Assembly (NCBI RefSeq): GCF_000722545.1
Contig: NZ_JNVM01000033.1
Coordinates: 102,809 to 166,808 of the forward strand
Direction: 5' to 3'
DNA from: Paenibacillus tyrphae
Lineage (GTDB): Bacteria; Bacillota; Bacilli; Paenibacillales; NBRC-103111
DNA length: 64,000 nucleotides
A program made the translations under genes and the position numbers. Shown piece by piece: positions 34,557 to 43,778 of the stretch (position 1 is its first letter; the number at the start of each line of letters is the position of its first letter). The notes beneath the pieces were generated by a model that made no database searches, was not told the DNA's origin, and was given only the letters and a program-made list of their open reading frames with translations.

Positions 34557-35900
34557 ATGCGAAAGAAGAAAACCCGGCGCGCTTCGGGCCCTCGGAGCCA
34601 TAAGCGGGCCTTGTCCAAAGCCTCCAAGAGGCCGAAGCGCAAAAAGGCGCCGCAAGCGGCCGGGAAACGCGGCCGGAGAAAGCGTACAGGTCTTCGCAAG
34701 CACCGAAAAGGCACGAGTCGCAAGCGAAAAAAGAGTGCCTGCCGGCCTAAGGGGACCAAGGCCGTTCACCCTTCCCTGCCTGCTGCGGCTCCTCCCGCCG
34801 CCGGGGTGAACTTGATCGGCTTAATCCGCGCGGAGACCGGCATTGGCGAATCCGGCCGGTTAGCTGCCCGGGCGCTGCAGACGACGAGGATTCCGTTCGG
34901 GATATTGAACTGCCCCATATACGGAGACTACCGCAACGAAGATATGACGTGGGCGCATAAGGAAATGCATGGACCTGCCTATCACGTGAACATTTTTCAC
35001 GTCAACGGGAACACGCTGAAGCATGTCGTCGACCACTTTAGCGCTTCCCTTCTGCACGGTCGCTACAATATCGGCTTCTGGCATTGGGAGCTTCCGGAGC
35101 TTCCTGATTTTTATGCCGAAGGCTTCCAATTCCTGCAGGAGGTGTGGGCGCCCTCGGTCTATGTGGCGACCAATATTGCCAAAAGGTCTCCGGTTCCCGT
35201 CATCCATATCCCGCACGGCATCGAGGTAGCTTACGATGCGGCGATGAACCGGGCCTACTTCGGCTTGCCGGACAACCGGTTTTTGTTCTGCTCCATGTAC
35301 GACACGCAGAGCTACCAGGAACGGAAAAATCCGCTTGCCGCCATTGAAGCGTTCAAGGCGGCTTTCGGTAGGGACGATCCGTCGGTCGGTCTCGTCGTCA
35401 AAGTGAACAACGCAGGAGTGAAGCCGGACGATATGGCCCTTCTGCATCGCGTGACCGACGGCTTCCCCCAAATTATCATTATGGACCGTACACTTGCGCG
35501 TCATGAAGTGAACGCCCTGATCGCCTGCACCGACAGCTTCGTCTCGCTGCACCGAGCGGAAGGCTTCGGTCTCGGCTTGGCGGAAGCGATGTATCTCGGC
35601 AAGCCGGTTATCGGCACGCACTGGTCGGGGAATACAGATTTCATGACCCCGGAAAACTCGTGTACGGTCGGGTATAGGCTCATACAAGTAGGAATAGACC
35701 GCGGACCTTACGGCGCCCATCAAGTATGGGCCGATCCCAACATCGGCCAGGCGGCCAGACATATGCGCAATCTGGTCCGGCATATCGATTGGCGGAGCCA
35801 GATCGCTGCTGCCGGACAGCAGACGATCCGCAGCCGGTATTCGCCCTCTGCCGTCGGCCGCTTGATCGAGCAGCGTCTGGCCCAGATCGGCTTGCTGTAA
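34557..35900 (+). CDS. Glycosyltransferase with polycationic N-terminal extension
   Basis: The 447-residue protein starts at ATG 34557 (GGAG 9 bases before). Residues 1-70 are extremely rich in Lys and Arg, roughly half of positions, with runs such as KRPKRKKAPQ and KRGRRKRTG, then a Pro/Ala linker. The enzyme proper begins near NLIGLIRAETGIGESGRLA. The GT-B donor-site block HRAEGFGLGLAEAMYLGKPVIGTHWSGNTDFM is clear. Such a basic tail is unusual for this family and may bind nucleic acid, an anionic polymer or the forming spore surface. That role is inference. It lies in the glycan operon between the dehydratase and a second transferase. Confidence 0.87.
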   Translation: MRKKKTRRASGPRSHKRALSKASKRPKRKKAPQAAGKRGRRKRTGLRKHRKGTSRKRKKSACRPKGTKAVHPSLPAAAPPAAGVNLIGLIRAETGIGESGRLAARALQTTRIPFGILNCPIYGDYRNEDMTWAHKEMHGPAYHVNIFHVNGNTLKHVVDHFSASLLHGRYNIGFWHWELPELPDFYAEGFQFLQEVWAPSVYVATNIAKRSPVPVIHIPHGIEVAYDAAMNRAYFGLPDNRFLFCSMYDTQSYQERKNPLAAIEAFKAAFGRDDPSVGLVVKVNNAGVKPDDMALLHRVTDGFPQIIIMDRTLARHEVNALIACTDSFVSLHRAEGFGLGLAEAMYLGKPVIGTHWSGNTDFMTPENSCTVGYRLIQVGIDRGPYGAHQVWADPNIGQAARHMRNLVRHIDWRSQIAAAGQQTIRSRYSPSAVGRLIEQRLAQIGLL

Positions 35901-35935
35901 CGGCAAGACAATTCATGGTAAGGGAGGTTTGTCGT

Positions 35936-37651
35936 ATGGACATTATCAACTTAAGATTGAGCAGTGCCCGCTTTACGGAAAAGCTGAAGCAGGCGCAGAC
36001 GCTTCGCTTCATCGATATTTTGCGCAATCTGCTGCTGCTGGAAGGGGAGGAGTTCATCTGGGAACTATACCGGCAGTTGTTTTTCCGGGAAGCTGATCCG
36101 GAAGGCTTTCATTCGCATTTGAGCGGGCTGAACGCCGGCGTGCCGAAAACCAACTTCTTACTCTATTTCCTGCGAAGCAGCGAAGCCGAACGCCTGTACA
36201 GCCCGTCCCAGTCGCCGGAGATATATCCCCATACGACGTTCATCGGTAGTTTTCACCGGATTAATCATGTAACCGATGTGGAATTCGTGTATTGCTTATA
36301 TCAAGACTTGCTGCTGCGCCAGCCCGATCTGCCGGGACTTCACAGCCATATTCACCATCTCTCGCTCGGCTTGTCCCGGGTCCGAATGCTCTGCAACTTT
36401 ATCGAATCCGGGGAGTGTCAGGAGAAGATACAGACAGTGCCCCCGTTAGCTGCGCCTCTGCTGCCTCATGCGCAATCCATTAAGCATATCGGCATGTTTC
36501 TCGGGTATCAGCCCAAGATCTATCTGGACGGGGAAGGCATCGGGCGCTTTCTCGTCCGGTTGACGGAAGGCTTGCTGCTGAACGCTCCGGACGTTATGAT
36601 CCACGTCGCGACGACGGAGCATAATTTTGCGGAAGTGGAGAAATTGTTCCAAGCCTTCGCCCCGCTCTATCCAAACCGGCTGTTTATACATCATTTTCCA
36701 AGCGTACCGTGGTTGAACCAACATCTCCCGGTTGACGTCTGGTGTGTGCCTTATGTTGGAATGGAGTTGGCCTTGCAGCTTGAGCGGCCGGTTGTTTTAT
36801 GCATTCACGACCTTGTGTACACGCATTTTCGGGAGCTGTACGTCCGCAAGCATCCGGATTTGGTTCAAGGCTTGGACAGGATCGTTCATGCCATGGCGGA
36901 CAAAGCGGCCAAAGTCGTCTTCAACTCGGCATACGTTCAAAATTATGAGGGCCTCGGCTACTTGCAGCTCCCGCTTCATAAAACGCAGGTGATCCGATTG
37001 GCCGCTCCCGTGGAGGAATACCGCAATCTGGGATTGCTGGCCGAAGGAGCTTTTCGCAGCAAGTATCATTTGAATGGGGATTATCTCGTGTTCCCTTCCA
37101 TCATTCGAGCGCATAAAAATCACGACCGGCTGCTGGAGGCTTTTCTGAATTACAGGCAGTCCCCCGAAGGCCGGGCTTCCCAGCTGAAGCTCGTTCTGAC
37201 GGATCATTACCGCCACAGACCGCTAGAGCAAGAAATCGCTGGCGTGCTGGGACGGTGCCAGGATTATGAAGCTTTGAACAGCATCGTTTACTTAACGAGA
37301 CTCCCGTCCGGCGATATGCCTTCGTTGTATAAGTATGCAGCGGGAACGATCGTGCCTACGCTTTTCGAAGGAAGCTGTCCCTTCCCGATTCTCGAGTCTC
37401 TAACCGTCGATACGCCGGTAGCGATCAGCCGGATCGAGGTCGCCAGAGAAGTCATCAGCGACATGAACGCATTCGTTACGTTCGATCCTTACTCGGTGCC
37501 GGAGATGACCGCCGCCATCGCGCAGCTTTACCAGAACCGCCATTCCCTGGTTGTCCAAGAAAAAGCCGCCATCGGGGGAACGCTGCAGCGTACATGGTCC
37601 GACGTGGCGCAAGAATATTACCGGCTATTTCAAAGCCTCATTCACCGGTGA
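35936..37651 (+). CDS. Glycosyltransferase with N-terminal DUF4214-like domains
   Basis: The 571-residue protein starts at ATG 35936 after GGGAGGT. The first 165 residues hold two DUF4214-like units (FIWELYRQLFFREADPEGFHSHL and FVYCLYQDLLLRQPDLPGLHSHI), helical modules often found on secreted or glycan-related proteins. A GT4-like transferase follows (CIHDLVYTHFRELY, FPSIIRAHKNHDRLLEAF, GTIVPTLFEGSCPFPILESL). An open extension back to 35726 overlaps the previous gene and is not used. Acceptor unknown. Confidence 0.87.
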   Translation: MDIINLRLSSARFTEKLKQAQTLRFIDILRNLLLLEGEEFIWELYRQLFFREADPEGFHSHLSGLNAGVPKTNFLLYFLRSSEAERLYSPSQSPEIYPHTTFIGSFHRINHVTDVEFVYCLYQDLLLRQPDLPGLHSHIHHLSLGLSRVRMLCNFIESGECQEKIQTVPPLAAPLLPHAQSIKHIGMFLGYQPKIYLDGEGIGRFLVRLTEGLLLNAPDVMIHVATTEHNFAEVEKLFQAFAPLYPNRLFIHHFPSVPWLNQHLPVDVWCVPYVGMELALQLERPVVLCIHDLVYTHFRELYVRKHPDLVQGLDRIVHAMADKAAKVVFNSAYVQNYEGLGYLQLPLHKTQVIRLAAPVEEYRNLGLLAEGAFRSKYHLNGDYLVFPSIIRAHKNHDRLLEAFLNYRQSPEGRASQLKLVLTDHYRHRPLEQEIAGVLGRCQDYEALNSIVYLTRLPSGDMPSLYKYAAGTIVPTLFEGSCPFPILESLTVDTPVAISRIEVAREVISDMNAFVTFDPYSVPEMTAAIAQLYQNRHSLVVQEKAAIGGTLQRTWSDVAQEYYRLFQSLIHR

Positions 37652-37687
37652 CCGGGATCGGCTGAATCGCAAGGAGGTAGATTCCGT

Positions 37688-38326
37688 ATGATGGGGGTAC
37701 GGAAAGTGGTCGTTATCGGCGCGGGAGGGCATGCCAAAGTCGTCATCGATATTCTGAAGTCCGATCCTACGGTACGCCTGGCAGGCTGCACAACCAAAGC
37801 GCCAGGCACCGAAGTGTCGGGCATTCCTATCCTTGGCGACGATTCCGTACTGCCGTGTCTGTACGAGGAAGGCATCCGGCACGCCTTTGTCGCTATCGGA
37901 GACAACCGGCTGCGCGAGAAGCTGTGCCGACAGACGGCCGAGGCCGGCTTCGAGCTCGTCAATGCCATTAGCCCGCGCGCCTATATTGCCGAATCGGCGA
38001 CGCTCGGAAGAGGGATTGCCGTGATGGCCGGCGCCGTGATTCACGCCGAAGCGCATATCGGCGATTACGCCGTCATCAATACGAACGCATCGGTCGATCA
38101 CGAATGCCGGATCGGCACCGCATGCCATATCGCGCCGGGATCGGCCTTGTCCGGGAACGTGACGGTCGGAACGGGTACCTTGCTCGGCACGGGAACGAAG
38201 GTGATCGACGGCATCCGGATCGGAGAATGGTCCGTCGTCGGAGCCGGAGCGGCCGTTGTCCGCGATATTCCGGACGATTGCACGGCAGTCGGCGTTCCGG
38301 CGCGGGTCATAAAGCAAAGAAACTAG
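37688..38326 (+). CDS. NeuD/PglD-family sugar O- or N-acetyltransferase
   Basis: The 212-residue protein has an N-terminal Rossmann-like part (KVVVIGAGGHAKVVIDIL) and C-terminal left-handed beta-helix hexapeptide repeats (GRGIAVMAGAVIHAEAHIG, SVVGAGAAVVRDIP). His100-type catalytic residues lie in NTNASVDHECRIG. It should transfer an acetyl group from acetyl-CoA to a nucleotide-linked amino or deoxy sugar. ATG 37688 follows AAGGAGGT. It ends the glycan operon. Confidence 0.88.
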   Translation: MMGVRKVVVIGAGGHAKVVIDILKSDPTVRLAGCTTKAPGTEVSGIPILGDDSVLPCLYEEGIRHAFVAIGDNRLREKLCRQTAEAGFELVNAISPRAYIAESATLGRGIAVMAGAVIHAEAHIGDYAVINTNASVDHECRIGTACHIAPGSALSGNVTVGTGTLLGTGTKVIDGIRIGEWSVVGAGAAVVRDIPDDCTAVGVPARVIKQRN

Positions 38327-38332
38327 GGCGAA

Positions 38333-38368
38333 GGCGCCTCTGTCCCTTACAGGATGAGGCGTCGTTTT
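38333..38368. terminator. Weak terminator between convergent genes
   Basis: GGCGCCTC and GAGGCGTC pair around a 15-base loop, with TTTT on the plus strand, between the acetyltransferase gene and arsC. Confidence 0.5.
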
Positions 38369-38387
38369 GCGCAAGGTGTTTTTTACT

Positions 38388-38813
38388 CTACCCTCCTTCT
38401 TCCACGAACTGTTCGATCCGGCCTTTAATCGAATCGCGGACGTTACGGAACCGGGTCATAATCTCCTCTTCGGTACCGGTTGCTTTGGCCGGGTCATCAA
38501 ACCCCCAATGCCACTTGATTACGTTCGTGCCCGAAATGACAGGACAATGCTCATCCGCATGTCCGCATAGCGTAATCACATAGTCGGCCCGGTTTAAAAT
38601 TTCCGGATCAATCACATCCGACATGTTGCCGCTGATATCCACGCCGGCTTCCCTCATGACTTGAACAGCCCGGAGATTCAGCCCATGCGCTTCAAGCCCG
38701 GCACTCTTCACTTCGTATCGATCATGTCCTAAAGCTTTCAAAAATCCGTCCGCCATCTGGCTTCTGCACGAATTTCCTGTGCACAAAAAGTAAACCAAAG
38801 GTTTTTTCCTCAT
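38388..38813 (-). CDS. arsC: Arsenate reductase, thioredoxin-coupled ArsC
   Basis: The 141-residue enzyme has the low-molecular-weight phosphatase loop C11-TGNSC-R-S and the redox Cys pair C83 and C90 in TLCGHADEHC. These match the Cys10/82/89 relay of the Staphylococcus and Bacillus enzyme. It reduces arsenate to arsenite for export by the pump encoded upstream. It is the last gene of arsRBC. Confidence 0.94.
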   Translation of the reverse strand: MRKKPLVYFLCTGNSCRSQMADGFLKALGHDRYEVKSAGLEAHGLNLRAVQVMREAGVDISGNMSDVIDPEILNRADYVITLCGHADEHCPVISGTNVIKWHWGFDDPAKATGTEEEIMTRFRNVRDSIKGRIEQFVEEGG

Positions 38814-38837
38814 CGCGATATCTCCCCTGAATCCGAA

Positions 38838-40250
38838 TTAAACGCCTTGTTGTCCGCCTTTTCTCAGCTTGCTCCCCAACACCGCTTTCGCGATCATCGC
38901 AATCACAACCAGCACAATGGCAATCGTTATCGTAGAAATCCATACGTTCGCGTGAGTAACTTGCAGCAGATAAAGCCATAAATAAAGACTTGAGAGAGTA
39001 ATAAACAAGGTAGGAACGGTTAAAATTAGGCCGATTTTAAAATAATAGCCCCAGCCGATTTTCATATTTTTCGCAGATAATACATGAAGCCACAGCAGAG
39101 TGGCCAATGAGCCGATCGGAGTGATTTTGGGTCCCAAATCGGAACCGATCACATTAGCATAAATTAACGCCTCGCGAATGAAGCCCTGTGTTTCCGTCCC
39201 CTTAATGGCCAGCGCGTCGATCATGACCGTTGGCAAGTTGTTCATTATCGACGATAGGATAGCCGCGATGAACCCTGTTCCTACGGCAGCCGCGAACAGT
39301 CCTTTGTCTGCGACTACTTGGATGACGCTGCCCAGCGCATCGGTTAGCCCGGCATTTCGCAATCCATAAACAACCACATACATGCCGATGGAGAAGACGA
39401 CAATCGACCAGGGAGCCTCTTTAACAAGCTTCCAGGTATGAACAGCCGGGCTTTTTCTCGCGGCTGCAAGAAAGGCGATAGCGGCGATGCCCGCAATAGC
39501 CGATACAGGAACGGAGAACAACCCGCTTACGAAATAAGCGATAAGCAGCGCCAGCAAAATGATCCAAGACCATTGAAACAGCCTCCTATCCTTAATGGCT
39601 TCGCTTGGCCTTTTGAGCCGGGCGGCGTGGTAATTCCTTGGGATACTTTTGCGAAAATATAGGTACAGCACAAGAAGACTCGCCAGAATGGAAAAGAAAT
39701 TAGGAACGAGCATACGGCCTGCATATTCCGCAAAGCCGATGCCGAAATAATCGGCAGATACGATATTGACCAGGTTGCTCACGATCAATGGCAAGGAAGC
39801 CGTATCGGCAATGAATCCGCTCGCCATAACAAACGGCAAAACCATTTTGTCCTCAAACTGAAGTGCCCGGACCATAGCGAGCACAATCGGCGTCATGATC
39901 AAGGCTGCGCCATCATTGGCAAACAAGGCAGCAACCGCCGATCCAAGCAAAATGATGCTTATAAACATGAGCATACCGTTGCCTCGTGCAAGGCGCGCCA
40001 TATGTAACGCCGCCCACTCAAAAAAGCCGACTTCATCGAGCACCAATGAAATTAAAATAATGGTTACAAATGTCAAGGTGGCATTCCATACGATGCCGGT
40101 TACGGCGGCAACATCCGTGAAGCTCACCGCGCCGAACATTAAAGCAAGGATAGCTCCCGCACTTGCCGACCAGCCGATATTCAATCCCTTAGGCTGCCAG
40201 ATGACAAACGTTAGAGTAACCAAAAAGATAAGAAACGCAGTGACAGCCAT
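38838..40250 (-). CDS. arsB: Arsenite efflux membrane protein ArsB-like (SLC13/ArsB superfamily)
   Basis: The 470-residue protein has 11-12 predicted membrane helices, with conserved stretches ANDGAALIMTPIVLAMVR and NNLPTVMIDALAI, and GSDLGPKITPIGSLATLLWLH in the second repeat. It exports arsenite or antimonite. I place the start at ATG 40250 after AGGAGGCAGGAG; upstream frame would enter arsR. It sits 13 bases after the arsR stop. Confidence 0.93.
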   Translation of the reverse strand: MAVTAFLIFLVTLTFVIWQPKGLNIGWSASAGAILALMFGAVSFTDVAAVTGIVWNATLTFVTIILISLVLDEVGFFEWAALHMARLARGNGMLMFISIILLGSAVAALFANDGAALIMTPIVLAMVRALQFEDKMVLPFVMASGFIADTASLPLIVSNLVNIVSADYFGIGFAEYAGRMLVPNFFSILASLLVLYLYFRKSIPRNYHAARLKRPSEAIKDRRLFQWSWIILLALLIAYFVSGLFSVPVSAIAGIAAIAFLAAARKSPAVHTWKLVKEAPWSIVVFSIGMYVVVYGLRNAGLTDALGSVIQVVADKGLFAAAVGTGFIAAILSSIMNNLPTVMIDALAIKGTETQGFIREALIYANVIGSDLGPKITPIGSLATLLWLHVLSAKNMKIGWGYYFKIGLILTVPTLFITLSSLYLWLYLLQVTHANVWISTITIAIVLVVIAMIAKAVLGSKLRKGGQQGV

Positions 40251-40263
40251 AAACTCCTGCCTC

Positions 40264-40575
40264 CTATTCGCAAACGTTTTTGAGCTGCCCAATTTTTTCT
40301 TTAAACGATGGAACGGAGTCCAAAACCGCTTGAAGATAGGGCTTGTGTTCGAGGCTTAAGGAATAATAAATCCATTGCCCTTTGCGCGTTTCGTTTACAA
40401 GCCCGGCTGCTCTTAATTTGCGCAAATGCTGGCTTGCATTGGGCTGCGACGTTTCCAATAGCTCCACGAGGTCGCAAACGCACAGGGCCCGCTCTTTCAA
40501 TAAAGCAAGAATCGTTAGACGTGTCTTGTCGCCAAGCAGTTTGAAGCTGTCGGCCATTTCATTGATTTGTTCCAT
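40264..40575 (-). CDS. arsR: ArsR/SmtB-family arsenic-responsive repressor
   Basis: The 103-residue winged-helix repressor has the metalloid-binding LCVCDL motif (C32, C34) in the recognition helix region, SQPNASQHLRKLRAAGLV as the DNA-contacting helix, and WIYYSLS as the wing. Arsenite binding should release it from the long palindrome located about 60 bases upstream. First gene of arsRBC. Confidence 0.94.
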   Translation of the reverse strand: MEQINEMADSFKLLGDKTRLTILALLKERALCVCDLVELLETSQPNASQHLRKLRAAGLVNETRKGQWIYYSLSLEHKPYLQAVLDSVPSFKEKIGQLKNVCE

Positions 40576-40632
40576 GGAACCCCTCTCTCACCCCGGATCA
40601 AAGATATTATAAAATAAATATATACTAATTCA

Positions 40633-40658
40633 ATTATATAATCAATTGATTATATAAT
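40633..40658. promoter_or_regulatory. ArsR operator: 26-base perfect palindrome
   Basis: The sequence is a perfect palindrome with half-site ATTATATAATCAA, centred between 40645 and 40646. It contains the TCAA/TTGA core of ArsR-type operators and lies in the arsR promoter region. Confidence 0.8.
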
Positions 40659-40690
40659 AAAAAAATGTAAACATCCTATAGACATAGTAG

Positions 40691-40721
40691 AGCCCCTCTA
40701 CTAATGAATAGTAGAGAGGCC
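40691..40721 (-). terminator. Stem-loop after the ATP-grasp gene of the phosphonate operon
   Basis: GCCCCTCTACTA pairs with TAGTAGAGAGGC with one mismatch and a 5-base loop. No T run follows, so it may protect the 3' end or act as a weak terminator. Confidence 0.5.
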
Positions 40722-40750
40722 CACGGTTCACTGCTTATTATATCCGCACA

Positions 40751-41485
40751 TTATTTTTTATATTTCATAATTCGCCGGTACATGGTTCTATCTCTTAGCT
40801 TAAGAAAATGGGACATGGACGGGTACAGATTGGCTTCAATGATCCACGGATGGCCTTTCGGATCAAATCCCACATCCAATCCGTAAATACGATGGCGTGG
40901 AAACAGGCCTCTTAATCGCCTGGCCGCTCTTAAAGAAATTCGATCCATCTTCCACTGCAATCTTTTTGAAGAAAGATGTTTGATTGTCGATTTTCGAATG
41001 GCCGTCTTCACGGGAAGCAACCTTCCTTTGCTTCTCCCATTATTCGAGACGATATAGCCTCTGCCTGCAACTTTGGCGATCTTCGCCGTTACTTTCCATT
41101 TACTGGAGAACTTTTTCCGCTGTATGATGACCCGCATATCAAAAGGACAGCCGCCTACGGTCGGACGAGCAATTCTGCGTTGAACCATATAACGGGTGTA
41201 CCCGATTTTTCTTTGGATATATTTATAAGTGTTTTCTTTCCCTTGTATCTTGATTTTGATACTCTCAAAGTGCAAAGCATACGTATTGCCGCCTAACGAA
41301 GATACTTGAATGACGCCCCGCCCCCGGCTGCCTCTTACCGGTTTCAAGATCACGTGCTGATATTTGGAAATAAGATTCCAAAGAGCAGATCTCGACATCA
41401 TTCTCGTTCTCGGCACGTAGGGGGCCAACCGTTTGTATTTTTTCAAGAACCAATATTTCAGCCACTTATCTTTTGTCGACGACAT
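40751..41485 (-). CDS. YheC/YheD-type ATP-grasp protein, short form, in aminoethylphosphonate operon
   Basis: The 244-residue protein is mainly the ATP-grasp core without the N-terminal domain of full-length YheC/D. HVILKPVRGSRGRGVIQV is the nucleotide loop, YMVQRRIARP the central strand, FDMRVIIQRK the DxR segment, and YGLDVGFDPKGHPWIIEANLYPS the metal-binding end. The start at 41485 overlaps the transaminase stop by 20 bases, so it is translationally coupled to AEP synthesis. Ligation of AEP or of an AEP-bearing compound to a carboxylate is an attractive but unproven role. The protein is very basic. Confidence 0.85.
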   Translation of the reverse strand: MSSTKDKWLKYWFLKKYKRLAPYVPRTRMMSRSALWNLISKYQHVILKPVRGSRGRGVIQVSSLGGNTYALHFESIKIKIQGKENTYKYIQRKIGYTRYMVQRRIARPTVGGCPFDMRVIIQRKKFSSKWKVTAKIAKVAGRGYIVSNNGRSKGRLLPVKTAIRKSTIKHLSSKRLQWKMDRISLRAARRLRGLFPRHRIYGLDVGFDPKGHPWIIEANLYPSMSHFLKLRDRTMYRRIMKYKK

Positions 41486-42617
41486 CCCCCGTCTCCTCCT
41501 CACGCTTTGAAAAACCGATACTTTGGAGATAGTGCTCAAGCCGTTCCAGGAACGTTTCGATATCTTGATAAGCAATATCCCCCATCGTCGCGATTCTGAA
41601 AGTATTCAATCGATCGAGTTTACCAGGGTAAATCGTGATCCCTTCGCTGTAAAAATAATCGTGCATCTCTTGAAAATGAAAGGCGGCGCAATTCGGTTCG
41701 AGGATGGAAGTGACGATTTTGGCGTGATATTTGTCGGGGACGAGGTAAGTTAAACCTAGCCGGGTGATGCCGTTAACGAGCGTGGTCCACGAATTCACAT
41801 ACCTTGCGTAGCGTTCCTTCACGCCTTCCTGCTTTAATTCCTCAATCGCTTGTTTCAGGGCATACAGGGTCTGCACAGGCGGCGTAAACCGCATTTGCCG
41901 CTTTTCCGAAAAATATTTATATTGGGCATAAAGATTCAGATAATAATTTCTCGGCTTCTTGTGCTTCAGGCTCTCCAATTTGTTGTTTTCCGCTACGATA
42001 AAGGAAACTCCCGCCATGCCTTGAAGATTTTTATTGGAGCTTGCGGCCAAATAACGGATATTCATTTCCTTCATCTGAATCGGAACAGCGGCAAAAGAAC
42101 TCATGGCATCCACGATCATGTCAATTCGATACTTGCTGCACAATTCGCCAATCGCCTTAATATCGTTAAGCAGACCGGTGGTCGTCTCGTGATGCACGAC
42201 GGCGAGATGCGAAATAACACGGTCAGAGGCTTGAATAAACCTCTCCAGAGCATCCAAATCAATCGCATCATCGGAAGGGCTTGTAAATTCCAGATAAGGC
42301 AGCCCGTAAGCTCCCGCAATCTCACCTATCCGTTTCCCATACGCCCCGTTATTGATGACGACGACAACATCTTGTTCCCCAAGAACCGAGCTGATCATGG
42401 ATTCAACCGCCGCCGTGCCGGAGCCGCCGAACAAAACCGTCGTATAATGATCCGTATCGGCGACCAATCGGGTTAGCTCTGCGGAGATATAGGCCATCAA
42501 ATCGCCGAATTCCGGTTCGCGGGGACAAATATCCGGTACCACCTGCGAGAGCTTCACGCTATCGCTTGTTGTCGCCGGCCCGGGATTAAGCAAAATCTTC
42601 CTCTTCACAGACCGCAT
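41466..42617 (-). CDS. phnW: 2-aminoethylphosphonate--pyruvate transaminase
   Basis: The 383-residue class V aminotransferase has N-terminal LLNPGPATTSDSVKLSQVVPD, FGGSGTAAVESM for phosphate binding, VDAMSSFAAVP with the PLP Asp, and SSNKNLQG with the PLP Lys196. In this context, directly after PEP mutase and phosphonopyruvate decarboxylase genes, it should run in the synthetic direction, turning phosphonoacetaldehyde into 2-aminoethylphosphonate. The start is ATG 42617 after GAGGG, 15 bases past the decarboxylase stop. Confidence 0.92.
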   Translation of the reverse strand: MRSVKRKILLNPGPATTSDSVKLSQVVPDICPREPEFGDLMAYISAELTRLVADTDHYTTVLFGGSGTAAVESMISSVLGEQDVVVVINNGAYGKRIGEIAGAYGLPYLEFTSPSDDAIDLDALERFIQASDRVISHLAVVHHETTTGLLNDIKAIGELCSKYRIDMIVDAMSSFAAVPIQMKEMNIRYLAASSNKNLQGMAGVSFIVAENNKLESLKHKKPRNYYLNLYAQYKYFSEKRQMRFTPPVQTLYALKQAIEELKQEGVKERYARYVNSWTTLVNGITRLGLTYLVPDKYHAKIVTSILEPNCAAFHFQEMHDYFYSEGITIYPGKLDRLNTFRIATMGDIAYQDIETFLERLEHYLQSIGFSKREEETGDVVDKR

Positions 42618-42632
42618 AATATTCCCTCTTCC

Positions 42633-43778
42633 CTACTGTCCGATAGAAGCCTGTTTCAAAAACCGCTGCAGTCGTTCTTTTACTTCGTAAGGCTTCATGT
42701 GGGGACGTCCAAGCTGCTCCTTGGCTTTTTTACATATTTTCATATATAGAAAAGTCAAGCCTTTGGTTTGTTTCCATTCGCTCAAGGCAGCTTCCAATTC
42801 TTCTAAATTATGAATATACAGCGACTTCGCGTAGCCGCAGGAAGCGGCAATGGTGACGAAATCGCTGTTATGGGATACCGTGCTTTGTCCTCCTGTCGAT
42901 TCATGCGCGTTGTTGTCGAGCAAAATATGAATCATGTTGGGCGGATGGTAATAACCGTTAGTAGCCAAGCTTCCCATTCGCATAAGCAAGGAACCGTCTC
43001 CGTCAATCACCACAATCTCCCTGCCGCTTTGGGCCAATGCCATCCCAAGTCCAAAAGAACCGATGCAGCCCATGGAACCTACCATATACAGGTTATGATC
43101 GGCATCTTCGATTTCATATAATTCCCGCCCGGTTTTGCCGGTTGTGGCAAGCTGTACGCTCCTGCTGTCCTTCAAAGCATTAATGACGGTCAAAGCTTCA
43201 TACCGCGTCGGCATTTGAAGCTCCGCATGACGGTGCGTTTTGAATTGATTCACATGGATCGACGATTGTTGTTTTTGCAGCACCTCTTCCTCGAACGTCC
43301 CTTTTCGAACGACAAAGAAAAAAGTACGATTGTTCGCGATATGCGCATCAGCCTGTACCAGTTGACGCTTGGCCTCTTCCAAATCGTTAGATAAATACTG
43401 CCATTCCACTTGCATCAAATCCAGCAGCCCGGTTGTGATCCTGCCCATCAGCTCATGCTGAGGCTCATCGGGAATACCCGGTTCCCCGCGGAGACTGACA
43501 AACCCTAGCAGCGGAATCCGGAACGGATAGGTAAGGGAGGTCAATGGGGATACCGCATTGGTCAGACCCGAATTTTGCATGAGAACAACCGACTTCTTTC
43601 CCCCCACATAGGCACCGGATGCAATGGCGACCGCATCTCCTTCATTCGCTGCTGCAACGTATTCGCATTCGTTGATGGCATAATTGATTAAATTTTTCAA
43701 AAAAGAGCACGGGACACCGCTGAACAGCTGAAATCCCAGATTTTGCATTTCCTTCCCAAATAACCTCGTGTTGATCAT
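42633..43778 (-). CDS. aepY: Phosphonopyruvate decarboxylase
   Basis: The 381-residue thiamine diphosphate enzyme has N-terminal GVPCSFLKNLINYA and AANEGDAVAIASGAYVGGKK (the TDP-activating Glu). The C-terminal TDP/Mg motif is GDGSLLMRMGSLATNGYY...LLDNN. It decarboxylates phosphonopyruvate to phosphonoacetaldehyde, the irreversible step that drives C-P bond synthesis forward. Its start overlaps the PEP mutase stop by ATGA. Confidence 0.95.
   Translation of the reverse strand: MINTRLFGKEMQNLGFQLFSGVPCSFLKNLINYAINECEYVAAANEGDAVAIASGAYVGGKKSVVLMQNSGLTNAVSPLTSLTYPFRIPLLGFVSLRGEPGIPDEPQHELMGRITTGLLDLMQVEWQYLSNDLEEAKRQLVQADAHIANNRTFFFVVRKGTFEEEVLQKQQSSIHVNQFKTHRHAELQMPTRYEALTVINALKDSRSVQLATTGKTGRELYEIEDADHNLYMVGSMGCIGSFGLGMALAQSGREIVVIDGDGSLLMRMGSLATNGYYHPPNMIHILLDNNAHESTGGQSTVSHNSDFVTIAASCGYAKSLYIHNLEELEAALSEWKQTKGLTFLYMKICKKAKEQLGRPHMKPYEVKERLQRFLKQASIGQ

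Noticed and set aside
35726..35935. N-terminal extension of the DUF4214-transferase
   Set aside because: It overlaps the previous transferase gene in another frame and has no ribosome site; ATG 35936 has GGGAGGT and starts at the domain boundary.
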